Shown: positions 1 to 7,409 of the stretch, piece after piece
Position numbering within the stretch: the stretch's first letter is position 1
Layout of the letters: each line of letters begins with the position of its first letter
DNA from: Rikenellaceae bacterium
Lineage (GTDB): Bacteria; Bacteroidota; Bacteroidia; Bacteroidales; Rikenellaceae
Assembly (NCBI GenBank): GCA_021203585.1
Contig: JAJQAW010000136.1
Location: 1-7,471 of the forward strand
DNA: 7,471 nt
Direction of reading: 5' to 3'
Translations under genes and position numbers: made by a program
The notes under the pieces: model-generated
Told to the model about the DNA's origin: nothing
The model's input: the letters and a program-made list of their open reading frames with translations, nothing else
The model's database searches: none

Positions 1-166
1 CTACCATCATCCCTGCAAGGATCAGTATATTCAGATAGATATATGGATTCCAGTTGGCAGCGGCAGTATAAACAAGACTCAAGACCGCTCCGGCTGCCAA
101 TCCGAGAATCGTCCAAAGTAGGGTTAGTCCGGGATTGAATTTACCGGAGCGTACATAGTTTTTCAT
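1..166 (-). CDS. N-terminal part of a small hydrophobic membrane protein (cut by window edge)
   Basis: An open frame starts with ATG at 166 and reads 55 codons without a stop to the window edge. The visible protein has a short basic, polar N-terminus (MKNYVRSGKFNPG), then a hydrophobic stretch at about residues 14-36 (LTLLWTILGLAAGAVLSLVY). A short polar, aromatic turn (AAANWNPYIY) follows, and a second hydrophobic stretch (LNILILAGMMV) runs off the edge. This is what a multi-pass inner-membrane protein looks like, with positive charges before the first helix. I do not recognise the family and assign no function. It lies 107 nt downstream of the SorE-like gene on the same strand, so it may be co-transcribed or may begin a separate unit. 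No Shine-Dalgarno sequence is seen before the ATG, as for the other genes here. Confidence 0.6.
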   Translation of the reverse strand, partial: MKNYVRSGKFNPGLTLLWTILGLAAGAVLSLVYTAAANWNPYIYLNILILAGMMV

Positions 167-273
167 GTTTTTCAGTTCGGTTTAGTATCGTTTTTCCTTG
201 TGGCCCGGACGATTCACGGATAGCTTTCCCTCCGTGGGTAAAATTGAATGGCTTAACGGTAAAATAGGTAGCT

Positions 274-1554
274 TTAAACCGTCAGTTCCCCGACATGGGT
301 TAACAAATAATCTTCCGCTTCGACACTCCACAGACCATTGTTCTTGCTGCAAATATCGTGAAGATTTTTGAAAACCGGACAGCTCCGGCCTTTTTCCTCG
401 AACTCGGCTATGGCGGTGAGCGGCATGTCGATGTGATTGTAAATCAGTTTTTTTCCGCCGGGGATTTCCGGCAGGTGCAGTGTCGCCTCGATCACGGCAT
501 CCAATCCGCCGATGTGGGTGACTAGCCCGGCCGGATCGAGTCCCTTGCCCATCAAATCCAGTGCTTCGATCATATCATCGGTGTTGCCGCCGCTGGTTCC
601 TACCACATGGGTATAGGCATAATGCACATTATAGAAATTAAACCGTGCGGAGAAATCCGGCTTCGACGGGCCTGCGAAGAAGTTGAGGCATCCGTCGAAG
701 GCCAGGATCGCATCGCCTTGCTCTACCACCGGGGTCACCGGAGCGAACACGAACACATCGTCGTATCCTTTGCCGTCGGTCATTTCTTTCAGTGCTGCCG
801 CCGGGTCGGTCATGGCGCCGGTGTTTACGTATCGCAGGTCGATGCCCTGCTCTTTGGCAAATTCAACGGTGTACAACGATGCGGCCCTGTCCAGACGTGC
901 CTGGTCGATATCTGTCACGACCATCAACCCCGGTTTGCGGTCCGGACGGCGCAGTACATAATTGATTGCAGCTAAGCCCATGGGGCCTACACCAGCCAAC
1001 AGGGCAAGATTCCCACCCTCTACGATTTCCATTTTGTGGACATAGCTTCCGGGAGTGGTGTGGTAATTGGCATGCATGGCACCGATTACGCAAGACAGCG
1101 GTTCGGACAATGAAGCCGGATAGAACCCTTCGCCTTTGTAGGGGAGCAGAGCGCCGTTTTCCATCACCTCATTCGGGATAATCACATACGTGGCGTCTCC
1201 GCCGATGTATCGGTATGAGTATCCCGGCGCGCTGAGAATTCCTACCGGGCCGCCTTCGTAGTTTAACGCGGGTTGAATGGAGAACTTGTCTCCGGCCTTG
1301 AATTGTGAGCTCCATTTTGAGCCGACTTCTACGATTTCGCCGGCAAATTCATGTCCGATGATGGTGGGGTTTTCAGCGATATCATCCGGTACCCGCTTAT
1401 GGTTGCTCGCTTGTTGTGCCGCTTTATAGGAGGACATGCACAGGCTGTCGCATACAACTTTGGCCAAAATTTCATTATCCTGAATGGCAGACAGATCGAA
1501 TTCCTCCAGCCGGAGGTCGTTTTTGCCGTATAATCTTACTGCTTTGGTTTTCAT
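274..1554 (-). CDS. sorE: Zinc-dependent medium-chain dehydrogenase, L-sorbose-1-phosphate reductase (SorE)-like
   Basis: A 426-aa NAD(P)-dependent medium-chain dehydrogenase (MDR), presumably cytosolic. SorE-type enzymes reduce L-sorbose 1-phosphate to D-glucitol 6-phosphate. The N-terminal GroES-like domain carries the expected catalytic zinc ligands: Cys39 (DSLCMSS), His68-Glu69 (IIGHEFAGE) and Glu151 (SEPLSCVIGA). The usual four-cysteine structural-zinc loop is absent. A Rossmann fold follows, with GxGxxG at residues 188-193 (AGVGPMG) and an acidic Asp215 after beta-2 (VVTDID), which favours NAD(H). Segments I associate with SorE are NHKRVPDDI, GGDATYVIIPNEVME, DGCLNFFAGP and VGTSGGNTDDM. 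I chose ATG at 1554 (MKTKAVRLYGK). An in-frame TTG at 1578 would add eight residues (MEKTKYDT), but MDR proteins normally begin close to the MKTKAV strand. The family call is firm. The exact substrate is inferred from remembered similarity and could be another polyol or ketose phosphate. Confidence 0.85.
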   Translation of the reverse strand: MKTKAVRLYGKNDLRLEEFDLSAIQDNEILAKVVCDSLCMSSYKAAQQASNHKRVPDDIAENPTIIGHEFAGEIVEVGSKWSSQFKAGDKFSIQPALNYEGGPVGILSAPGYSYRYIGGDATYVIIPNEVMENGALLPYKGEGFYPASLSEPLSCVIGAMHANYHTTPGSYVHKMEIVEGGNLALLAGVGPMGLAAINYVLRRPDRKPGLMVVTDIDQARLDRAASLYTVEFAKEQGIDLRYVNTGAMTDPAAALKEMTDGKGYDDVFVFAPVTPVVEQGDAILAFDGCLNFFAGPSKPDFSARFNFYNVHYAYTHVVGTSGGNTDDMIEALDLMGKGLDPAGLVTHIGGLDAVIEATLHLPEIPGGKKLIYNHIDMPLTAIAEFEEKGRSCPVFKNLHDICSKNNGLWSVEAEDYLLTHVGELTV

Positions 1555-1666
1555 GGTATCGTATTTTGTTTTTTCCAACTAACTGTCAGGTAAAAGTTTC
1601 GCTAAGCATTCTCGTCATGTTCCAAAAAAGAAACTCAAAACGCTTCGCAAACTCCATGCTGACGTC

Positions 1667-3622
1667 CTAATTCAGCATCACTTGTCCGCCGGTAATCGGG
1701 AGCGCCTGTCCGGTCTCTCCGGTCTGCTCTATCAGGTACATGACCCCTTTGGTCACATCCACGGGCGAACATCCTTTGCGCATGGGTACCTGCGCCAGAT
1801 AGAACTCCCGCACATCCTCGATGGTTTTCGCGCCCGGTACTTTACCGGCATTGAGATACTGTACAAACAGTCCATTCTCCGGATCACTCCATAGCGGTCC
1901 TTCATAAAAATTCCCCGGACAGATCGAGTTCACCTTAATCCGGAACGGAGCCAGTTCGAGGGCAAAGGATTGCGTCAGGCCCACCCCGCCGAATTTCCCG
2001 CCGGCATAGGCAAAATTGGCCTTACTCCCGCGTAATCCCGACTTGGAATTAATCTGAATCACATCACAGTAATATTCCGGATCGAAAGCCGTTTGCAGCT
2101 TCATAATAGGAGCCACAGCCTGCGTGCAATAGAAGTAAGCGTTATAATTAATCTTCGTCACAAAGTCAAAATTCTCCGGTGTCATATCGTCCAGACCGCC
2201 TGCACGAAGTACTCCGGCATTGCTTACAAACACATCCACGCCTCCAAATGCACAAACCGTTTCATGCATCAGGTTCTTCAGACTCGGAATATCAGCTACA
2301 TTGGTCTTTACAAAAATCGCGCGATTACTCCTGGCCATTTGATTGAGTTTTGCGGCAGTTACTTCCCCGACATTTTCGTTCAGGTCAGCCACCACAATAT
2401 TCGCCCCCTCGGCGATCAGACAACGGGCAATCCCTTCTCCAAATCCCTGAGCCGCACCGGTGACGATAATAATTTTATTTTCAACACGTCCCGCAGAATT
2501 GCCGGCTGCAATTTTTCGGCGGTAATTTTCCACCTCCCAGTTATCGATAAAGTCGATCTGCGCCTGGGTCATCGGATGTTCACCGCCAAAAGACTGCGCA
2601 TACCAGGTCACTTTCATCGCATCCTCGAACACGTCCAGAATCGTATCGCACTGTGCCGCATGATCGCCTACGGCAATCAACCCGACACCTTTCACCAAAA
2701 TCACTTTCGGACTATACCCGTACCTGGAAATAAATTCACTGATCCGTTCTTCCGCCGTTTTAAGAATATTTTCGGTCGACTCAAAATAGAGGTAATTCGA
2801 TTTACAATAAACGATGGCATCCGGCGCAAACGGCCGGCAAATTTTTTGATAGTTGGCCGCTGATTCCGTAAAGTAAGAAATCAGTGCATTGTTTTTGATT
2901 TTCAACGTCTTCAGACCATCTTTTGAAACGAGCATCCGCAGGGCGGGAACAAAGGTCTGCACACAGTCGCACACCGGCATCGGAGCGCTGTCCGGCAAAG
3001 CCTGTTTGACCTCTTTTTCCAGTTTGGCGAACACATCGTCGTAAATCTTGCGGATCTCATCGGTCGTATCGGCTGCCACAAAGATCCCATGGTTTTGTAA
3101 CAGGATAATTTTTGGCTCAAACCCGTGCTCGGCTTTGTGCCGGGCCAATCCTTCCTCCACGGCTTTAAAGAGGATATAACCCGGATCGATGTACGGGATA
3201 TACAACGCCTTATTCCCGAAAATCCGCCGGGTATCGCTCTCGGCCGTGTTCCCGCTCATCAACCCGTTGACCAGGGTAGGGTGGAGATGCACGACAAATG
3301 CCGCGTTTATCGCGTTGTGCATCGAAGTCTCGACCGACGGCCGGCGGCCGGGGGTCAAGGTAGCGGCGGCCAGATCGTTTTTAACCGCTTCCTCCCGGGC
3401 ATCGGTATCGGCCGGATAGGTTTTTTCCGAAATCACGTTCAGTTTTTCACGGTCCAGGACGGCAAAACCGTCCTCGGTAATGGTCGCCAACGGAAACCCG
3501 CTGGCTTTCACCCATAATTTTTCCCCATCTTTATACGAGGTATTCCCACCTCCCGCAATCACATACCGGGCGTCTTTGCCGTAGTGCTGCGATATCTCTA
3601 TAAGGTCTTGAATCGCTTTCAT
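1667..3622 (-). CDS. Bifunctional class II aldolase / short-chain dehydrogenase (SrlD-like C-terminal domain)
   Basis: A 651-aa two-domain enzyme. Residues 1 to about 210 form a class II (zinc) aldolase of the FucA/RhaD/AraD fold: GGGNTS at 24-29, VKASG at 38-42, Glu98 as likely catalytic acid/base (VETSMH), and zinc ligands His112, His114 (HLHP) and His178 (QNHG). Residues about 215-370 are the connecting region typical of RhaD-RhaE-type bifunctional proteins. Residues about 380-651 are a classical SDR: TGAAQGFG at 388-395, Asp413 after beta-2 (NAD preference), NAG at 468-470, and the tetrad Asn492, Ser526, Tyr539 and Lys543 (YAGGK). The SDR half shares INSKSG, KFGGVGLTQS and TGGQVM with sorbitol-6-phosphate 2-dehydrogenase (SrlD), so it probably acts on a polyol or ketose phosphate. 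The start lies 10 nt after the PHP stop, indicating one transcript. The stop is TAG. Rhamnulose-1-phosphate aldolase/lactaldehyde dehydrogenase is the main alternative, but the SDR half looks more like SrlD. Confidence 0.88.
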   Translation of the reverse strand: MKAIQDLIEISQHYGKDARYVIAGGGNTSYKDGEKLWVKASGFPLATITEDGFAVLDREKLNVISEKTYPADTDAREEAVKNDLAAATLTPGRRPSVETSMHNAINAAFVVHLHPTLVNGLMSGNTAESDTRRIFGNKALYIPYIDPGYILFKAVEEGLARHKAEHGFEPKIILLQNHGIFVAADTTDEIRKIYDDVFAKLEKEVKQALPDSAPMPVCDCVQTFVPALRMLVSKDGLKTLKIKNNALISYFTESAANYQKICRPFAPDAIVYCKSNYLYFESTENILKTAEERISEFISRYGYSPKVILVKGVGLIAVGDHAAQCDTILDVFEDAMKVTWYAQSFGGEHPMTQAQIDFIDNWEVENYRRKIAAGNSAGRVENKIIIVTGAAQGFGEGIARCLIAEGANIVVADLNENVGEVTAAKLNQMARSNRAIFVKTNVADIPSLKNLMHETVCAFGGVDVFVSNAGVLRAGGLDDMTPENFDFVTKINYNAYFYCTQAVAPIMKLQTAFDPEYYCDVIQINSKSGLRGSKANFAYAGGKFGGVGLTQSFALELAPFRIKVNSICPGNFYEGPLWSDPENGLFVQYLNAGKVPGAKTIEDVREFYLAQVPMRKGCSPVDVTKGVMYLIEQTGETGQALPITGGQVMLN

Positions 3623-3632
3623 GTCGGTTTTG

Positions 3633-4814
3633 TTATTTAATCGCTGCCTGAATCAGCGCGTTTCCATAGGCTACAAATTCATCCCGGCGCGCAGTGTCCG
3701 CTTTACCTTCCGCATCGACATAACCTTTTTCGCCTTTGGCTACTTTATCCTGATGGGCGGCCACCACGCAGGCGCTTTGGTAGTTGATCTGCAACAGTTT
3801 TTCGGTAAGCGGTGTATTTTTTCGGGCTTTCAACTCGATCGGTTCCATGGCCGGCGTGTTGTGTTCGCTTCCGAAGGTGACCACAAAACCGTTTTCATGC
3901 AGGTAGCCGGCGTATTTTTCCAGGGTCTCCACGCTGTTGCGGGTGGTGATGAATTCCACCGAATGAATTCCCCGTTCTTTTAGTATGGCCGCCGTTTTTT
4001 CTAGGTTCTCTTCAAAATCGGTAAAATTTCCGTTCGCATCGTCCGCCAGGAAGGGATAGGTCGGGATTCCACCGGCATTGAGGATGATTTTACATACCTC
4101 GTCGAAGGGTAGAAACGTTTTGGGATCTTCCGGAACGAAGGCTCCGCCGCCGGCTTTGAGCAGGTTATTGCGGATTTCATTTTCGACCGCCGCGTGGTCA
4201 GCCGGGTCGGATTTCATTTCCTTCCCGCCGAAAATTTTTTCCAGCAGGGTTTTAACCGCTTCCGGATAATCTCCCGCTTTATCGTACACAGCCATACGGA
4301 GCGCTTTGGCAAGATGCCGTTCCCGAATTGAACCCTTGGTCAGCTCCCGTTTGATCTGTTCCACGTCCAGGCTGAAACCTGCTCCCACCTGGACTAATAT
4401 TTCGTTGAGCTTAGCGCACATTTTTTCCACGTGCGCGTTGGATTCGTTTTTTACGCTATCAAATTGTGTTTTATACGGTTCGGTCAGTTCCATCGGGTTA
4501 CACAACCCTTTTCCGCTCATATACGTGCGGCCCGGATTGTTGGGGTCGTTTACACGGATACCGGCGGCCTGATCTTCGGCCTGCAGGCTGATAAATTCAA
4601 TATGGAAAAGCGGGAAAAGTTTGCGTTTTTCGCATTCCGCCTTCCATTCGGCGTAGCCGTCGGTGGTATAAAAATCATTGATCCCGACAACCTTTACTCC
4701 CTCCTGGGCAGCCATATCCAAAGCCTGTGCAATGGAATTGAAAGCGCTGAACGAGTAGGGGGTATGAAGGTGGGCGTTTACTTTTAGGATATCGTTTTCG
4801 GTTAAATCAGACAT
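3633..4814 (-). CDS. PHP-domain protein with divergent metal-binding motifs
   Basis: A 393-aa protein with the start of a PHP (polymerase and histidinol phosphatase) fold: HxH at His15/His17 (NAHLHTPYSFSA), Asp47 in VVGINDFY, and His71/Glu73 in FHIEF. Known PHP proteins are mostly metal-dependent phosphoesterases, which would suit a cluster handling sugar phosphates. The middle (about 100-235) is a charged, helical insertion containing RERHLAKAL, loosely like the helical insert of TrpH/YciV-type PHP proteins. The fold resumes with EVCKIILNAGGIPTYPF near 239-255 and VVTFGSEHNTP at 311-321. Two things differ from the textbook pattern. The motif III His-Pro is Tyr253-Pro254. The late GSDxH motif is GSEH (Glu317, His318). 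No signal peptide or membrane segment is seen, so it is probably cytosolic. ATG at 4814 is the natural start. It sits 10 nt ahead of the aldolase gene, so the two are probably co-transcribed. The substrate is unknown and the activity may differ from classical phosphatases. Confidence 0.75.
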   Translation of the reverse strand: MSDLTENDILKVNAHLHTPYSFSAFNSIAQALDMAAQEGVKVVGINDFYTTDGYAEWKAECEKRKLFPLFHIEFISLQAEDQAAGIRVNDPNNPGRTYMSGKGLCNPMELTEPYKTQFDSVKNESNAHVEKMCAKLNEILVQVGAGFSLDVEQIKRELTKGSIRERHLAKALRMAVYDKAGDYPEAVKTLLEKIFGGKEMKSDPADHAAVENEIRNNLLKAGGGAFVPEDPKTFLPFDEVCKIILNAGGIPTYPFLADDANGNFTDFEENLEKTAAILKERGIHSVEFITTRNSVETLEKYAGYLHENGFVVTFGSEHNTPAMEPIELKARKNTPLTEKLLQINYQSACVVAAHQDKVAKGEKGYVDAEGKADTARRDEFVAYGNALIQAAIK

Positions 4815-4844
4815 AGTCGGTATAGTAAGTTAGGTATAAAGTGG

Positions 4845-4873
4845 AAAACCCTCTGCTCCGAGAAGCAGAGGGT
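4845..4873 (-). terminator. Terminator-like hairpin between the E1 and PHP genes
   Basis: On the minus strand, 9 nt after the E1 stop codon, ACCCTCTGCT (from 4873) and AGCAGAGGGT (to 4848) form a perfect 10-bp stem closed by a 6-nt loop. Four T residues follow, the first being the last base of the stem. The position and stem strength suit an intrinsic terminator. The T tract is short, so it may only attenuate readthrough or act as an mRNA 3'-end stabiliser. The PHP gene begins 33 nt beyond it on the same strand. Transcription of the downstream genes would therefore need readthrough or a separate promoter in the remaining AT-rich spacer. I see no clear promoter there. Confidence 0.6.
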
Positions 4874-4882
4874 AAATATTTA

Positions 4883-7363
4883 TTAAATACCGTTTTTCGC
4901 CCGGCGGATTTGTTCTGCGTCGGTGAAGTTACGGGTAGGAACGTGTCCCTGCAAGGGAACGATTTTTTCGTGGATCGCATCCAGGAACCAATCCGGCTGC
5001 GGGAAGAAGGCGTCTTCCAACTCGTAAGCCGGGGTGATCCAGTTGCGGGAGCCGACCACTACCGGAGGCGCATCGAGGTAGTCGAATGCCAGTTCGGTCA
5101 GGTTGCGGGCAATCTCGTTCAGGAATGATCCGCGAGCATTGGCATCGCTGGCCAACACGATCCGTCCGGTTTTTTTGATCGATTCGATCACCGGCTCGTA
5201 ATCGAACGGAACCAGCGAACGGGCGTCGATCACCTCGGCGCTCATGCCGTATTTTTCCTGCAGCTGGTCCGCCGCTTTCAGCGCCGTATACAGGGTGGAA
5301 CCGATCGTAAGAATGGTAATGTCGCTACCGGCACGCTTCACGTCCGGCTGCCCGAATGGAATTTCGTAATACCCTTCCGGAACACCCCCTTCGTGGAATT
5401 GTTCGCCGATCTCGTAGATCCGCTGACTTTCGAAGAAAATCACCGGATCGGTTCCCTGCAATGCCGAGTTCATCAGTCCCTTTGCATCGTAAGGCGTCAC
5501 CGGGAACACGACTTTCAGTCCGGGGATATGGGCTACGAGCGAGGTCCAGTCCTGCGAGTGCTGCGCCCCGTATTTCGATCCGACCGATACGCGCAGCACG
5601 ATCGGTATTTTGATGACATTGCCGCTCATGGCTTGCCATTTGGGCATCTGGTTGAACACTTCATCACCGCAGCGGCCCAAAAAGTCGCAGTACATGATTT
5701 CCGGCACCACACGTCCACCGCACATGGCGTACCCGATAGCAGTCCCCACGATAGCGGCCTCAGCGATCGGAGAGTTAAATAACCGGTGATACGGCAACGC
5801 CTCGGTCAAGCCCCGGTAAACGGCAAAGGCGCCGCCCCAGTCGCGGTTTTCTTCCCCGTAAGCGATCAACGTCGTGTCCTTATAGAACCGGTCGATCATG
5901 GCCTCGAAGATTCCGTCCCGCAGTTGGTATTGCTTCATTTTGGAGACCGGTTTTCCCTGGGCATCGGTCACAAAGCGCTCTTTTTTTGCGATTTGCTGCA
6001 CGCGCGGGTTTTCGGCCATCGGGTGATTTGTATCCGGCACCACGCCCGGGGCCATCGTATCGACCGATTGGTTAGAGAAGACCATCTCGCCCAACAGTTC
6101 CGGATGCTTTTTCAGATCCATGCGAGGAGAAACCTCGTCGTCGATGGCGATTTTAAAGATATCGAAGATCACCTCCAGCACATCGTTCTGAATCGCTTCC
6201 AGTTCCTCCTGGGTGGTCACCTGGGCCTCGGTCAGCTGCTTGCCGTAGCCCACGATGCAGTCGTGCTCCATCCAGGCATCTACCTCTTCTTTGGTACGGT
6301 ACGACGAAGCGTCCGAAGGCGAGTGACCGCTATACCGGTAAGTCAGTACGTCGAGCAAAACCGGGCCGTTTTTCTCCTCCAGAATCGCTTTTTTCCGGCG
6401 GTAGGCGTCGATCACGGCCAACGGATTGTAGCCGTCCACCCGTTCGGCATGCATCTGCTCCGGATTAACTCCGGCACCGATACGGGCCGCTACGTCGTAT
6501 CCCATGGTTTCGCCACAGGTTTGTCCGCCCATGCCGTACTGGTTGTTCATGATATTGATGATCACCGGTAGACCGCCTTTCATATCGCCTTCCCACAGTT
6601 GTTTAAACTGGTCCATAGCGGAGAACATCAGTCCTTCCCATACGGGACCGCAGGCCATCGAAGCATCACCGATATTGGCCACTACGATACCCGGTTTGCG
6701 GTTCACTTTTTTGTACAGCGCCGCACCGACGGCAATATCGCCGCTGCCGCCCACAATGGCGTTGTTCGGGTAGATTCCGAACGGAGTGAAGAAGGCGTGC
6801 ATGCTTCCGCCCAGCCCTTTGTTAAAGCCGGTTTCACGAGCGAATACTTCGGCCATGATCCCGTACACCAGGAACCGGCGCGCCAGTTTTTTCACATCGT
6901 CGGTTTGAAATCCGGTTTTGGCCGCCTTCAGGGTAGCTCCTCCGAAGAAGTTCTCCATGATTTCGGTCAGCTGGTTTTCATCCAGCAGGCGGATCGCGCG
7001 CATCCCTTTGGCCAGGATTTCGCCGTGGCTGCGGTGAGAGCCGAAGATAAAATCGTCGATCGTCAGGGTGTAGGCCATCCCGACGGCGGCGGCTTCCTGT
7101 CCGGCCGAGAGGTGAGCCGGTCCGGGATTGTTGTATTCCACGCCGTTGTAACCTCCGGTTGTCTTCACGAGGTTCAGCATGGTTTCAAATTCACGGATCA
7201 GGACCATATCGTGGTAAATGTCCTTCAGGTCCTGTTTCGTGAAATGGTTGGCTTTCAGTTCGTCAGCCACCGTTTTGTTGTACTGGTTTACCGGGATCGG
7301 TTTAAAATTCACTTCGCCCGCTTTCCGCATCTTAGCGGGGTCGATGTACTGGCATTTTGGCAT
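4883..7363 (-). CDS. Fused alpha-beta E1 component of a ThDP-dependent 2-oxoacid or acyloin dehydrogenase
   Basis: An 826-aa single chain joining both E1 halves of the branched-chain 2-oxoacid/pyruvate/acetoin dehydrogenase family. These enzymes use thiamine diphosphate to decarboxylate a 2-oxoacid or cleave an acyloin and pass the acyl unit to an E2 lipoyl domain. The alpha-like half (about 45-420) has PAHLSAGQEAAAVG, SHRSHGEILAKG, the ThDP/Mg motif starting at Gly232-Asp233 (GDASMACG) through Glu243 to Asn273-Asn274, and the loop RYSGHSPSD with His347. After a linker (about 425-475), the beta-like half has GEENRDWGGAF, SPIAEAAIVGTAIG with Glu535 (equivalent to the ThDP-activating Glu of E1 beta), GAQHSQDW with His602, and VIDARSLVPFD. 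All key residues look intact. Fused E1 proteins I know of are often nearer 650-700 aa; the extra length is an N-terminal extension of about 45 residues plus internal insertions. No lipoyl domain, E2 or E3 lies in this window. ATG at 7363 (MPKCQYIDP) is the first start and is preceded by an A-rich leader. Substrate not assignable. Confidence 0.9.
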   Translation of the reverse strand: MPKCQYIDPAKMRKAGEVNFKPIPVNQYNKTVADELKANHFTKQDLKDIYHDMVLIREFETMLNLVKTTGGYNGVEYNNPGPAHLSAGQEAAAVGMAYTLTIDDFIFGSHRSHGEILAKGMRAIRLLDENQLTEIMENFFGGATLKAAKTGFQTDDVKKLARRFLVYGIMAEVFARETGFNKGLGGSMHAFFTPFGIYPNNAIVGGSGDIAVGAALYKKVNRKPGIVVANIGDASMACGPVWEGLMFSAMDQFKQLWEGDMKGGLPVIINIMNNQYGMGGQTCGETMGYDVAARIGAGVNPEQMHAERVDGYNPLAVIDAYRRKKAILEEKNGPVLLDVLTYRYSGHSPSDASSYRTKEEVDAWMEHDCIVGYGKQLTEAQVTTQEELEAIQNDVLEVIFDIFKIAIDDEVSPRMDLKKHPELLGEMVFSNQSVDTMAPGVVPDTNHPMAENPRVQQIAKKERFVTDAQGKPVSKMKQYQLRDGIFEAMIDRFYKDTTLIAYGEENRDWGGAFAVYRGLTEALPYHRLFNSPIAEAAIVGTAIGYAMCGGRVVPEIMYCDFLGRCGDEVFNQMPKWQAMSGNVIKIPIVLRVSVGSKYGAQHSQDWTSLVAHIPGLKVVFPVTPYDAKGLMNSALQGTDPVIFFESQRIYEIGEQFHEGGVPEGYYEIPFGQPDVKRAGSDITILTIGSTLYTALKAADQLQEKYGMSAEVIDARSLVPFDYEPVIESIKKTGRIVLASDANARGSFLNEIARNLTELAFDYLDAPPVVVGSRNWITPAYELEDAFFPQPDWFLDAIHEKIVPLQGHVPTRNFTDAEQIRRAKNGI

Positions 7364-7409
7364 TTCGCTATAGTTTTAGTTTGTATTTTGTTTAAAAAAG
7401 TGGGCTGAA

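Noticed and set aside
215..236. Inverted repeat CACGGA...TCCGTG in the spacer between the SorE-like gene and the membrane-protein gene.
   Set aside because: Only a 6-bp stem with a 10-nt loop and no T tract on the transcribed strand. Too weak to call a terminator or operator.
1555..1578. In-frame TTG at 1578 extending the SorE-like protein by eight residues (MEKTKYDT).
   Set aside because: ATG at 1554 gives the usual MDR N-terminus, and the extension has no homologous look or ribosome-binding support.
2093..2863. Plus-strand open frame of 256 codons opposite the aldolase-SDR gene.
   Set aside because: It is antisense to a clear two-domain enzyme. Its translation has no recognisable domain and is rich in His/Arg/Asn, as expected of a shadow frame.
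5786..7408. Two long plus-strand open frames (5786-6571 and 6599-7408) opposite the E1 gene.
   Set aside because: They mirror the codon structure of the E1 gene, which has intact catalytic motifs throughout. Their products have low-complexity His/Val/Arg/Phe composition and no family motifs.
7364..7409. Possible Bacteroidota-type promoter (TAnnTTTG at -7) before the E1 gene.
   Set aside because: I looked for this consensus on the minus strand in the leader and in the other spacers and found no convincing match. Only A-rich leader sequence is seen.
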